64,000 bases of DNA from Gnetum montanum (GCA_015680685.1 MNCI01004113.1:533701-597700); one strand, 5' to 3'. Positions 35,036 through 47,248 are shown, counted from the first letter of the stretch. Numbers and translations are program-made. Notes: generated by a model not told the origin, from the sequence alone.

Positions 35036-35650
35036 TATTATTATTGTTAGCCACTTGTCATTGGCCTAATCATTTCTATAAAATTTTATATAAAGATTTA
35101 TCTTATATTGAAAATTAATTAACAAGAAAATGGTATCAACATGCTAGGTTACTATTTATAACTATTTTATTATGAGCCTTAATGCAAAGTTAACATACTT
35201 TAACAAGGATCGTAATTACTTTAATTTTTAAATTTAATGTTTTTCAAATTTATTAAATTCTAAGGTATGTCTTGTATTATTATTGTTCTTACATAGTTTG
35301 TATTAAGTTCGAAAAGTTATAAGTTATTGTAGGGTATGAGCTTGAATTTTCATGCTACATTATCTACAAGTAGTATTACCTAAATATTTCATCACTACTT
35401 CCTAAACTATTATTCTCTTAAAAAAAACTTCTAAACATACTACATAAAAAAGCAAAGATAAAAGTGTGAAAACAATTTTGAAATGAAGGACAATTAAGAA
35501 TAAGAAGAAAACAAAGGGTGTCACAACCAAAAACAAGTTGACTATAAGAATATCCCAAAACATATATTCAACAACCAACATGATACATTAAAAGAATATG
35601 TATCAATATAATAAGGAACATAATAATGGTTGTGATATGAGACTAACAAT

Positions 35651-36580
35651 GAGGTGTTAGCTTAGTGGTATGGGTTTTGGCCTAGCAAACCCAAGTCACA
35701 GGTTCTATTTTAGTAGGTAGTTGATGAGTTGCGATATCAGACCCTCGATATCGAATCCCCGATATTGGGCCCTCGATATCGAGTACATGATATCGGAGGT
35801 GCCAAAGCAATATTAGACATGCGATATCGAAGCTTGTCTCATTGCCTATAAATAAGAGATGAGGGCACTTGATTTCGTAGTTAGTTTTGTAGTCCCTTAC
35901 CCGAACTCTTCCAGTTTTCCCTTTCCAGAGTTAGAATTATTTCTAAGTATTCGCAATAAGAGTTATAAAGTGAACAGATCTTTATTCTAGCATTATGTAC
36001 CTAAGCACACCTTATGTCCGAAAATAAAGACGAACTTTGTGATAAACCTTACAACATTCAGAATAGCTTATTTATTACATTTAATGTTATTTACAGTTAT
36101 TCAATGCTTTCGTTAGTTAATTGGCTATTTTATTGATTTGTTAATTTTCAACAAGTAAGCACACTCAATACGACCACCTCGAGCATACGTGGAACACTTG
36201 GTATCCCAGTAGTGTTACACTGGTTCAGGATGTGTACAGAGAGTGGGAACGGATGCTTGTGTTAGGACTAGTTAGAACCTAGCTAATTAGTTAAATTGAA
36301 CTAGTTACTTAATTATTTCATTTCTCCCTTTTTAGCACCAGGACATAAAACATAAAAAGCATAAAAATCATATACCTCAAGTTTACTTAACCATACAATC
36401 ATGTCATACGAGTAAGCTTGGTAAGACAATGATCGCCTAACCCAGCCTTGTTCTGTCAAGGCGCATAAGTGCTTAGTCCTTAGAGTTCGACTGGATCGCA
36501 CGTAACGCTCGTATTCGTATGATTGAGAGTAGGGGTACCTTGTCGCTCATCAATAGCGGTGAGTTACAAACTTGTGATAG
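35651..36580 (+). repeat. SINE subfamily B interrupted by a solo LTR
   Basis: The head gaggtgttagcttagtgg through 'ggttctattttagtaggtag' lies at 35651-35721. The body resumes after the LTR at 36553 with 'atagcggtgagttacaaact'. The subfamily consensus at this point is 'taggtagcactgagttataa'. Confidence 0.7.
35722..36552 (+). mobile_element. Solo LTR of family A
   Basis: 831 bp, TGATGAGT to GCTCATCA. The U3 has seven ATATC-type words. The TATA box (TATAAATAAG) is near 35850. The flanks gtagt and atagc each differ by one base from GTAGC, the SINE-B consensus at the insertion point, so a 5-bp duplication of GTAGC is likely. Confidence 0.85.
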
Positions 36581-36599
36581 GTAACTAAAGTGGTTAGCT

Positions 36600-38707
36600 C
36601 ATTGTATTCTTAGACAAAAAATTACTATGTAAGTTATAGAGGTCTAATTAAACTATTTATCTGGACATGAATATTGTTAAAAAATGTTTAAGCTTAGATT
36701 TAAAATTACTTTCCATCTTTAAAAAGTAAATTCATTGCATGGATGATATTTTTAATATATGTTAACATTTAGGGACCATATTATTCAATAAAAATTGAAA
36801 CAAGCCTATCATCAAAATCAACAAGTAGGTTATCATTCAAAGAATTATTATTTAGTACTATAAGAAGCTCTCAATAATTTCAATTGTTCATTTCATTATG
36901 TTTATTTATATTCCAACATCAAAATATAATGCAATTAAAAAGTAGAAATGCCTCTAGCACTTGGTTGGCCATTACTTCTTTTGGGGAAATCACGCAATGC
37001 AAAAACACACACCCCTCAAAATCTTCAAGCTTCCTCTCACAAGGAGAGCTAATTGGAGATACTTTCACACTCTACATTGTTCAAGCATTGAGCAAAGCCC
37101 TAATGAACACTTATTTAATGTAGCTATGGTCTTCAAGTGAACCTCATTGTATTCCTAGACAAAAAATTACTATGTTAATTATAAAGGTGCAATCAAACTA
37201 TTTATCTTAACGTGAATATTATTTTAAAAAATGTTCAAGCTTAGATTTAAAACTACTTTCCATCTTTAAAAAGCAAATTCATTATATGGATGATATTTTT
37301 AATGCATGTTGACATTTAGGGACCATATTATTCAATAGAAATTGAAACAAGCCTATAACCAAAATCAACAAGTAGGTTATCATTCAAAGAATTATTATTT
37401 AATACAATAAGAAGCTCTCAATAATTTTAATTGTCCATTTCATTAGAAATGCCTCCAACACTTGGTTGACCATTGCTTCTTCTAGAAATCACACAATGCA
37501 AAAACACTTGCTCCATGAAATCTTCAATCTTCCTCTCACAGGGAGAGCCAACTACTTGGAGACACATTCACATTCTAAATTGTTTGCATTCACTTTTTAC
37601 ATTGTTTAAGCAATGAGCAGTACCCTACTAAACACTTGTCTATTGTAGCTAAGGTCTTCAATTGAATCTCATTATATTCTTGGACAAAAAATTACTATGT
37701 GAGTTATAGAGGTCTAATTAAACAATTTATCTTGACATGAATATTGTCAAAAAATGTTTAAGCTTAGATTTAAAATTACTTTCCATCTTTAAAAAGCAAA
37801 TTCATCATAAGGATGACATTTTTAATATACGTTAACATTTAGGGATCATATTATTCAATAAAAACTGAAAAAGCCTATCATCAAAATCAACAATTAGGTT
37901 ATCATTCAAAGAATTATTATTGAATACCATAAGAAGCTCTTGTCCATCTCATTATGTTTATTTATATTCCAACATCAAAATATAATGCAATTAAAAAGTA
38001 GAAATGTATCTAGCACTTGGTCAACCATTGCTCTTCCAAGGAAATCATGCAATGCAAAAACACACATCCCACAAAATCTTCAATCTTCCTCTCACAAGGA
38101 GAGCCAACTAATTGGTGACACATTCACATTCTACATTGTTCAAGTGATGAGCACTACCCTACTGAACACTTATGTAGCTAAGGTCTTCAATTGAATCTCA
38201 TTGTATTTTAAACAAAAAATTACTATGTGAGTTATAAAAGTCTAATTAAACTATTTATATTGACGTGAATTCTATTTTAAAAATGTTTAAGCTCAAATTT
38301 AAATTTACTTTCCATCTTTAGAAAGCAAATTTATCACATGGATGATATTTTTAATATATGTTAGCATTTAGGATCATATTATTCCATAAAAATTGAAACA
38401 AGCCTATCATCAAGATCAACAAGTAGGTTATCATTCAAAGAATTATTATTTATCCTATAAGAAGCTCTCACTAATTTCAACCATCCATTTCATTATGTTT
38501 ATTTGTATTCTAACATCAAAACATAATGCATAATGCAGTTAAAAAGTAAAAATACCTTCAGCACTTGGTCAGCCATTGCTTCTTCCAAGGAAATCACAAA
38601 GTGCAAAAATACATACCCTACAAAATCTTCAATCATCCTTTCACAAGGAGAACTAGCTAATTAGAGACATTCACATTCTATACTGTTTCAAGTAATAAGC
38701 AGTGCTG
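36600..38707 (+). repeat. Tandem array of about 530-bp units, four copies
   Basis: The landmark 'tactttccatctttaaaaag' recurs at about 36709, 37254, 37781 and 38308 (spacing 545, 527 and 527 bp). Each unit has 'cattcaaagaattattattt', 'gcaatgcaaaaacacac' and a 3' part with 'aacactta', 'gtagctaaggtcttcaattg'. Some units have internal losses. Open frames of 79-84 codons in units 1 and 3 start alike (M-F/S-I-S-L-C-L-F-I-F-Q) but are not conserved in the others, so I do not call genes. Confidence 0.85.
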
Positions 38708-39040
38708 TACTAAACACTATCTAATGTAGATAACGTCTTCAATTGAATCCATCTATATAAAAGCACAGGCTAAGCTATTCAAAATGCACTGACCCAACCA
38801 CTCACTTAGAAAGAGACTGCTGTACTGAACACTATTTGATGTAGCTAAGGCCTTCAATTGAATCCATCTATATAAAAACACAGACTAAGTTATTCAAAAT
38901 GCACCGACCCACCCAATTAGAAAGAGACTGCCCTACTGAACACTATCTGACGTAGCTAAGGTCTTCAATTGAATCCATCTGTATCAAAACAGACGCTAAG
39001 CTCCACAAAATACACCGCCCAAACCACCCACTTAGCAAGA
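38708..39040 (+). repeat. Three 111-115-bp tandem units with TATA boxes
   Basis: Units start at 38708, 38823 and 38934 with 'tactgaacactat', derived from the 3' end of the 530-bp unit, then 'gtagctaaggtcttcaattg', 'aatccatctatataaaa'. TATATAAAA is intact at 38754 and 38869 and is lost in unit 3 (38980, gtatcaaaa). The rest has 'cacaggctaagctattcaaa' and 'cacttagaaagagactgc'. They resemble a multiplied core promoter facing right, into the Dof island. I see no clear plus-strand gene downstream. Confidence 0.7.
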
Positions 39041-40914
39041 AAGTCTCTGAGATGCAGAATGACACTGCGGAAGTTTAAATTGTGGATTGGTTTAATACAA
39101 ACCCGGTATGGTGATAATCAAAACCGAAATGTTGTTTGATCTGGGCAATGCGCATGTGCATTAAAGCTGCTGCAGATAAGTTCGTTCAGGTCAAATTCAT
39201 GGTCCCCTGCGGCAGTTGATGTCAGAAATGCTCTTTGCACTTTCGCAAGTGGGAGTGCAAAAACACACGGCAGTGTCCGTAGCCACAACGCAGAAAGAAA
39301 GAAAGATAGAGAGAGAGAGTTAAAAAAGTGACCAGAAAGAAAATACAGTATATATGCAGTGAAGGCGTAGCACAGTACTTTGACATTTAGATGCTTTGCT
39401 GCTCTCAGCTTGCAGACCTATGCCATTTTCATTGCCACCCATGGCAGACAAATTAACGGTGCCAAATCTCATCGGTTATCCACCATCCATAACAAGGACA
39501 GCAGAACTAGACAATCCATTAAGAAATCTCCAGCAGTCCCAGTCATGCCTGGTTGACCAGTAGAGCCCAGTGCCAGAATTTTCAAAGCTTATCATGGTTT
39601 GATTGAAAATTGCAGCAAAATATTTCAAACCCAACATCCCCACCACCTTAAAGACAGGTAGGTCACGCAAGTATAGATAGTCGGACTCACCAATGCAGTA
39701 AATTCTATTCACACCAGAAAAATGTACACATTACAATGCATATAACATTCCTTTACATGTTACCAGACAAACTGCAAAACCTATTGTTATTCTTCCTCCT
39801 GCTCGGGTAGCAGCAGGAGGACGAGAATGTCATCAATTACAAGTAATACATTCCATCACTAAAATATAGAGAGATATGTAGCCTACCACCAGTCGTATTG
39901 TTTTTATGTTTTTGTTCAGGTAGTGCCAAGGGGGAACATACACACAGATCAGGGAGAGAATACGGTGTTTGTGCTCCAGGCGTTGATGGAGGTGAAGATT
40001 ATTGGCATGTTCTGTAAAGAATTCATGCAAGAAGCCATTAAAAATAGCGCTGTTTTTGTACCTCGGTATGCTAAACACACTACTGCTGCTGTGCCAACCA
40101 CCAGGACAACTCTGTGGTCAGTCAGGCCAGCCAATTTCACCATCTGGTTTTGTTCTTCCCCCAAAAGAATGGGTTACAACAATTCCTATTACAACTGTAA
40201 TGATCATGCTTTTGCTTTGAGAATATAATCAAAATTAGTTTACTCTTGGCGGATCCACACTGCTGCTGCCGGTGCTGTAATGGCAACATCCATAACTTAT
40301 CATCTCTGGCATTAGTCATCACTCAGCAGCAGCTGGTCCTCCTGCTGCAAATTTCTATACGGGCTTGCTTGTGAAGCAGAAGCAGAAAAGAATCCCCCCT
40401 TGCTGCTACTGCTGCTGCTGATGCTGTCATAGTCTGATGAGGTGCTCAGGAGAAAATTACTCCAGAAGAAAACCGGAGATAAAAACCAAGATACAAAATC
40501 CAAAAGATATGCACCAGAAGATAGCAGGTGCATCACATTAGAGTTGGCACAAGAATTCCCAACAGATAATGTGATTACGCCTGCTAGCTCTGAACTAGTG
40601 TAAAGAAATATAAAAACAAGAAAAAGCAAAAACTACAAAATAATGAGCAGAGAGATTATAGGAGGGATGCTCCCAGCACCATAGTATACTGGTGCAGCAA
40701 AACCCATTCACCACAGGCACCACTCCATTTCTTGGATGCCAGTGAAAGAAAGACAGAAAGGAGAAACAAAAAGGTGGGAAACAAAGAAACCAAGCATATG
40801 TTGGTTTGGCCCTAATAATAAATTAGGTGTGAAAATCAAACACGCAGGCAAAAACCAGGATGATGGGGGATGATAGTGGGGGATTGATAAAGCAGAAAGA
40901 AAGAAGAATTACTA
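39041..40914. other. Non-coding flank 3' of the Dof gene, likely including its 3' UTR
   Basis: Less AT-rich than the transposon zones. It has an AG microsatellite (39292-39322), a strong hairpin (39789-39828) and CTG/CAG clusters (40250-40440). No frame here has a recognised domain. The Dof transcript must end within or before this stretch, but I saw no clear polyadenylation signal. Confidence 0.4.
39789..39828. other. Inverted repeat (hairpin) downstream of the Dof gene
   Basis: Nine perfect pairs, CCTCCTGCT with AGCAGGAGG, around an 8-base loop, extended after small bulges by ATTCT with AGAAT. GC-rich in AT-rich surroundings. Function unknown. Confidence 0.65.
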
Positions 40915-42358
40915 CTACAAGAGAGAGCCTGAGGAGGATGGCCCAAAACCTGAGAGATCTGGCCAACTCGAACCTGCAACTCCTGCACCAGTAGTAGCAG
41001 TATTCCAGAAAGGGGAAGCATTATGGGTATCTGTAGAAGAGGCCTCAAAGAATCCCTCTTGCGGTATTTGCCAGTTTTGGCTCTGCCCTGCCACTATCCT
41101 TGCTCTATTAGCCTCCTCAGAAGCCTTCCCAGACTGCTGTTGCTGCAAATCTAGAGGTAACAAAGAAACTTGCCTGTCCTCTAATGGCGGTGGAGGTCTC
41201 AGATTCTGCTGCTGCTGTTGCTGCATCAGCCTCTGCCACTGCGGATCAATAGCCCCGTAGGCATCCAGTGGCATAGTTAGACCTCCAATCTGTACAGGAT
41301 GCTGCTGTAATATGCAGCTTAAGTCCGCCATTGATGACAGCCCGGAGCTCTGGTCTGGTATGCCTGGAAATCCTCCCTTGAGAGCTGATTGCAGACCCGC
41401 CAAATGAGACAGTGAACTATGCTGCTGCAGTGGACCAGAAACCATGACAGCTGATCTAGAGCTTGGATTAAACCCATATCCTGCGGCTGCGGCTGCTGCT
41501 GCTGCTGCAGAGAGCTCTTCAAAACCATACATGGATGATCCAGAAACACCTGCTTGATCAGAATCCAGCGACGGTGAAGGATTCGAGCTGGGATTCAGAG
41601 AGGGATTACTGAGATTGCTGCTGTTGTTGGGGTTTGCCGTATCAGAAGGAGAGGTCTGTTCATCTGATGAAGCAGCGCCACCGCCACCGCCATGAGAGGA
41701 AGGGGCCTGATCTACAGTGCGTTTGGCACGTTTATTCTTGCGGCAGCCACCGCCGACTGGAACGTTGCGCAGAGTTCCGCCCTTGGTCCAGTAGCGGCGG
41801 CATGTTTTGCAGAAGTACCGAGGCTGCGACAGACTGTAATTATTGTAGTAGCAGAACTTGGTGTTCAAAGAATCGCACCGCGGACACTTCTGTGGTTGCT
41901 CCGCGTGTGGCTTCAGTCGCCGATCAAGCAGAGGTCCAGGCGCCCTTGAACATGGCACTTCTGTGCCTGCTACTGCTGCTGCTGCTGCCGCCGCTGCAGC
42001 ACCTGTAACTGCACCTGCGCGGCTCTGCATAAGCGCCGCTGCTACCTGTAATGGACAAACAATAGCCATGAGGAATGCTGTTTTGGCTCTCGTGGACAAA
42101 TACGGCATAAGAAACACACGAGGGAGAAAACATTTGCTGGCGCCGCTTGTTCCGGGGAGACCGCAAGAAGAAAAAATGAAAACAATTACGTCTCTCGATG
42201 TTGTTGCTGCGTTTCCCTCAACAACAAATCTCAGTTTCTGCTCTCGCTGGGAGTCCACGATGCGACGATGGAAGAATAACAAACGATTGCGATCGCGACT
42301 GACTAACCAAAGAAGACAGCTCCTGCTCCTGCTGCTGCTGCTGAATTAGTTTATACAT
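40915..42358 (-). CDS. Dof-type zinc finger transcription factor, two coding exons
   Basis: Plant-specific nuclear regulator that binds promoters with an AAAG core. Proposed model: exon 1 42358-42308 (17 codons, [17 protein letters not shown]), intron 42307-42046 (262 bp; donor G|GTTAGT, acceptor TTACAG|G, phase 0), exon 2 42045-40915; 393 residues. Dof domain with CPRC and CKTC, zinc ligands C71, C74, C96 and C99 (CX2CX21CX2C), followed by [19 protein letters not shown] and basic RKNKRAKR. N-terminal region has an Ala run; the C-terminal region is Ser/Pro/Gln-rich with a second Ala run, Q7 and [13 protein letters not shown]. An acidic/Trp-type C-terminus (SSWPDLSGF) could activate. If exon 1 is wrong, ATG at 42030 gives 371 residues with the domain intact. 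No stops or frameshifts. Short upstream frames across the intron start with TTG and are not real starts. Subfamily not assigned. Confidence 0.93.
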
Positions 42359-42800
42359 GGCGGAGGAGAGGGAATTTCGCGTCTGCGAATCCAGATTCGC
42401 GCAGCTTGCCTTAACGCCATAAATTAACCCTCCGAATTGCCGAAATCCGCGGCGAGATCCGACGGATTTTGACTTACACAAACCCTAGACCGAGGGAATT
42501 GAGTTCCTCCAATACGCAAAATTCGGGCAAATAAAAAAACACGCACACCAGAGTCGGGATGAACAAAAATACCTGATCCGGCTCCAGCGTTAACAGTATC
42601 AGTGCTTCTCGACCGATTTCCGCGACGCCGATTCCAGCCGATTTCTGCAACTACAGCGTCGGCGCAGTCGCAGAGCAAGCAAAACAATGGCGGACGAAGA
42701 ACAAAAACAAGGCGGAGTCGCAGGGGAGGAGAATTCGCCTTGGCAGGAGATGAAAGTGGCGCGAGGAAGGGGGAAATGAGCAGCAACAGACGAACAATAG
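42359..42800 (-). other. Probable 5' UTR of the Dof gene
   Basis: Between the proposed ATG and the TATA-like word. A possible donor CAG|GTATTT (minus strand, near 42570) and pyrimidine-rich sequence downstream of it could indicate a leader intron, but I could not fix an acceptor. Confidence 0.35.
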
Positions 42801-42802
42801 AT

Positions 42803-42812
42803 GATTAAATAG
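42803..42812 (-). promoter_or_regulatory. TATA-like element upstream of the Dof gene
   Basis: CTATTTAATC on the minus strand, about 450 bp upstream of the proposed ATG. Plausible position, weak match. Confidence 0.3.
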
Positions 42813-42854
42813 ACAGAAACGAACCGAGCGGCTGCGGCGCAAGGCCAGGCTTTA

Positions 42855-43150
42855 TCTCTGCTGATATTCTTCTGCTTCTTCTTCTTGTTCTTGTTCTCGT
42901 TCTTCTTCTTCTGTTCCTTCTCGTCGTTGTTTGTTGTTGCTGTGACATTAGCAGCGAATCAGCAATTGTGCAAAGTCGTAGTAACACCAGCAGCAGCAGC
43001 AGCAGCAGCGGGCGAAGGGACCACCAGAACACAGAAGCCCCCCAAGCATAAGCACACAGACGCGTCTCCGCTCCTGGAAATTCTACGCCATCATATTTTG
43101 TTATTGCAGCTGCATCTGCTTCTTCTTCTTCTTCTTCTTCTGCTGCTGGA
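42855..43150 (-). repeat. Trinucleotide microsatellites in the Dof promoter
   Basis: On the plus strand: TTC/CTT runs at 42868-42920 and 43112-43140, and a GCA/AGC run at 42987-43008. The same repeat class also encodes the Gln and Ala runs of the protein. Confidence 0.7.
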
Positions 43151-43159
43151 AGCACTATA

Positions 43160-46100
43160 ACGTGTTAGTGCTGTGTTAGTTTTTTGTTTTGTTTTGTTTT
43201 GCAACTAATTTCCCCGTAAGTGGGCCGCTAACGCTGCGAAAGCATTGGAAGAAAGAGACTAAGCTGAGCTAATTATAAGCTCAGCTCAAACGCAAGATGA
43301 ACAGTAGCAGAAACAGCAGCAGAGGCAACAGCAGAAATGTTAATCGTCGTTATCATCCTCTTCCGCCATCATTAAACGTCCAACAATCAATCTGCTAAAC
43401 CCTGCTCTGCCCAAAAAGGATGTGCTCGATTCTTCGCCATGCATGGATCATCTTCACTTGGACATGTGCATGGGGTGCCATGGCAAGCGCATGCGCATCC
43501 ATGAGGACCGATTAGAATATGCGCCTGGCACAGGAAAGATGGATCCATGTACCGCCGGCCCTCTTCTGCTATTGGTCGATACCAATCGGGATTGAAGCCA
43601 TGCACATGCATGCATTACAAATGATGATGATGATGTATGTGATGGGGGGCGGCCTTGGCGTAAAATGTGAAATGTGAGTGGTGGCCACCGTCACCTGTTG
43701 CGGATTCACGCAGTTACGAGACGCTCTCTCCAACTCTTTAACTTAAACAACGTAATGTTGTCTGTGCTTCTGTAGTTACTACACAGAGAGTCGCAGACAA
43801 GTCAGAGAAGCTAAGCTCCGGGGTGGTGTGGTCATGCAGAGGATGGAAAATGGAGTGAAGAATGGTCAGAAGTAGGTACGATGCCGACGCATCCATTTTC
43901 GCATCTATTTTCGCCATTGTATGGCGCACAGACTTTCACGGCCGTTCCTGTACCTTCGTATTCCACCGCTCACTTATTCACATGATTCTGCAATCCGCGA
44001 TTCTGCTTTCCGTAGAAATTTAAATTATTGCGCCGTTGTTTATTTCTTGTTCTTGTTCTTCTTCTGTACATTATCTGGACTCGCGATCTTGAAACGTTTC
44101 AAGACGGCTTAAGACTTTCGAAACATGTAATAAACTATAATTAATGTGCAACCCTGGTCTTTCGGTTGCTTCGATTCTTGCTTCTATCGTCAACGACGGC
44201 TGGTATTGGTAATATGCTTGAAAAGCTGGAAACGTTTCTGGCAATTTACAATGTTAGAAGTCTTGTCCACATTTGCAAACGTTTCTGGCGATTTATAATG
44301 CTTTGCGTTTCTATGAAGCTGATGTAAATTTTGTCTGCAAAGCATGGAAGTCTGCAACTTGTTAATTGTTATAACAAATTAGGATATCGCGTAAGCCTCT
44401 GGATAGTAAACTTAACATTAATTTTGTAGACAATAACTTCATCTGTCGATTTTTATTTAAAGCTTTGAATTACAAAACGTTAATATGGTTTTGCAACATT
44501 GCAAACAAGGCAAAACCAGAAAATCCGGTTACACAAGAGAACTCTGTCAAAGTCTTGTCCTTAAAGAATACCTAAATTCTCTCCACAGAGATTCTTTAAA
44601 ATGCGTTTACGTTTCAAATGTTCTTCTTTAGGTGTAAACGGTTGCGCGACAATTTCTATCCATGGATACGAGAAATGAATGTTTGTAACATAGTTTCATT
44701 ACATCAAAGTTACATAAACACATCATCCATCCTTGTTGTAATAACATTTGCTACTAAAAGCAAATAACTAACTTGTTAGCTTGTGCGGACAAGGCGGAAT
44801 CTTAATTTGCAGTTGCAGCATCGTTTTAATGTATTCCCGAATCTTCGCAAGGACGTGGCCACTCACGCCCAAGCCATTATCGTGCAAGGCCGGAAGCCGT
44901 GCTGTCTGTCACGCTTAAAGTACCTGGACGGGGAAACCGATTTCTGTGCGCGAACAAACAAACACAGACGCACGCAGAAGCAGAGCCAGAAACAGATACA
45001 GACGCAGACAGACACAGATGATGTAGCAGCAGCGGCAAACAGCAGCAGATCTTCGAAACGTCAAAGCGAGGTTTGTTACAAACAAACCTCTCTTTCCTGC
45101 TCTGCTCCGCTCGCACTTCCTTTGCATGACCGCATTGCATCTACATCTGCATCTGCAGCGTTATCGGCAGAGAGCCTCAGCCTTGCCCTGTCCCGTATCT
45201 TCGAAATGTCAAAACCACATGTCCACGGATTTCACAGTTTGCACATCAAACGAACAGCGAAGGAGAAGTACGAATCCAATCTGGAGCATAGTTGACCCTA
45301 GCCACAAAGCATTCATCTTGCAACAAAATTTCTTTGCTTCCTCTGAACAATTAAGCTCGCCATTAACCAAGCCGTAACACCGTCACCACCACGGGTAACA
45401 ATCATCAAACCAAGCAGCAATTCTTTCATTTTGCGGCGACAAGGCGCCTTATTTTATGCGCAGACAGGATCCCGCCAGATATGGAAATGGAAACAGTACA
45501 ATTCCGCCATTGGCATTGACGCCGCTGCTGCTTCTGTAACAGCCATGTGCGCGACAGCAGGAGCAGCAGCGGCACGGTAGCTTCCTTCTCTCTTTCTCGG
45601 CCAGGGCCACTAGCACTGCCACAGCACTGCTACAGCTACAGCTACAGATACGGTTCCAATTCCAATGTACGCCGGTGATTCCGCCTTGTGCGTGTGCATA
45701 TCCCCACAATTCTGTTTCTCGAGAAAACAATGACAAGGACGGCGAGCAACAACAAATTCGACTCGCGTTCCGAGGTAAAACCAACATTCAGTCCTGTTCT
45801 TCCAGAGCCCATACGCTCAAGTTGGCCGGATTTGCTCTTCCACACCGTATTCTACATTTTTATTCTCTCACAGAATCGTATGATAATAACTGTATATGCT
45901 TAAGGTATCCCAATTTGGATGTATATCCACGGTTTGTCAAAATCTCAAACTCTAATGCAGAGACTTCCCCGTTCGTTCGTTCCTTTGTCCGGCTCAACTA
46001 CCCACCTCGGCCATGGTAGTTTGGCTGGGAATTTGGGTTGGGTGATAATGGGAATTTGCCAAACCAGAGACGACGACTGTGGCTGCTGTGTTCTGTCTCT

Positions 46101-46600
46101 GGTTGGCAATTCCGTTCTGTTCTGTGTTTATGGGCATTAGATTCGAGGCACATGGAGGTGGGGGAGCCTTTGCTGATTGTTGTTGTAGTTGTTCGTTCTC
46201 AATTTAAATCCACAGTGATACCTTATTATAATATGATATGATCATATACAATAGATGTTTTAATATATTCCTAATCCTAAAGCACAGTTTCATTCCCTGG
46301 CTAATTCTAATTCCCTGGGCCAGTGGGTGGGGCACTGGATAAGGCGGGGTGTTTTTTGGTTTTTTTTCTAAAACTGAAATCGGCAGTGCAGTGCAGAGCG
46401 CAAAGTCGGTGAGGAGTCTCGCCGCATTTGGCAAAGACAGGAAAAGAGGACGTTGAATACTTTCTTTCTTTGTTGAAGGAGGAGGCCATCTCCCTCACGT
46501 GGTGGGCCCCTGCTGAGCCACAGTTTCTATAATGCGCTCTGCCCCCACTAACTTAGAGAGACAAAACATTAAACCTTTCTTTATGAGTTTGGCCTTCACA
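43160..46600. other. Dof upstream region, no supported gene
   Basis: Mixed composition with more GC than the flanks. Several open frames of 60-170 codons occur on both strands (for example 44783-45295), but none shows a domain or recognisable family, and they overlap one another. A cluster of CATGCA words lies at 43436-43614. 46495-46510 has 'cacgtggtgggcccc', containing a G-box (CACGTG) and a TCP-like GTGGGCCC. These may be regulatory. Confidence 0.4.
43436..43614. promoter_or_regulatory. Cluster of RY-like CATGCA words
   Basis: 'gccatgcatgg', 'gcgcatgcgcatcc' and 'ccatgcacatgcatgcatta' occur within 180 bp, about 1.1 kb upstream of the Dof start. CATGCA is the core of the RY element bound by B3 factors. 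Function is inference. Confidence 0.35.
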
Positions 46601-47248
46601 GCCGGTGCATACCCCACAGCCGGTGCGTGCCTAAGTTACTGTTATAATTTTTTTTACTTTTCAACTTCGGTATCAGCAAAGATTCAGCAAAGGTTCAAGG
46701 TTCATCTTGAAAAGGCATCCGTGTATAGCAAAAGCTTAATCCTTTTGAATTTTTTTTATCTCAATTCACATCTAAGTTCAAACATATGTTTTACTGTTTG
46801 AAAAACAAGTACATTTCTATCACCTTAATGATAGTTCTCTTTATTTATTCCGATATCATAGTTAACCATCATAGATATTATATCGAAGCTAGTTAAATAC
46901 AATTGCAGTACTTTAAACGCAAAAAAATTAAAATAGTAAAATACAATTGTTAAATTATGTCATCAAACTCTTTTATTAATAATTTTTAATCAAAACAATG
47001 ATGAAAATAGCCTACAAAAATTAATCACTACCCTCAAACACATGCAAATTATTCTTTCTTGTCAACAATTGTTGCCTCTACCATGTATCCAACGATGTAT
47101 TAAGTAACAATCACAACCTAGAGTTTCTTATGCATGAAGAAGGCCTTGACTTACTTAAATGATACCTAACCCTAAACCCATAACTAACTTAAGAAAGATT
47201 TGATCCCAAAAACTAAAAAAAAAAATAAGAAAGAATTATCTTAACAAT
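46601..47248. other. AT-rich flank, nothing recognised
   Basis: Composition returns to strongly AT-rich here, marking the right edge of the gene island. Confidence 0.4.

Noticed and set aside
36884-38194. Small genes repeated in the 530-bp array
   Set aside because: The open frames in units 1 and 3 are not kept in units 2 and 4 and change ends between copies.
41634-42349. Long plus-strand open frames opposite the Dof gene
   Set aside because: Shadows of GC-rich coding sequence; no domain, while the minus strand has a perfect Dof domain.
44783-45295. A 170-codon plus-strand frame upstream of the Dof gene
   Set aside because: No recognisable domain, Gln/Thr-repeat-like composition and overlapping frames on the other strand; no splice or conservation evidence.
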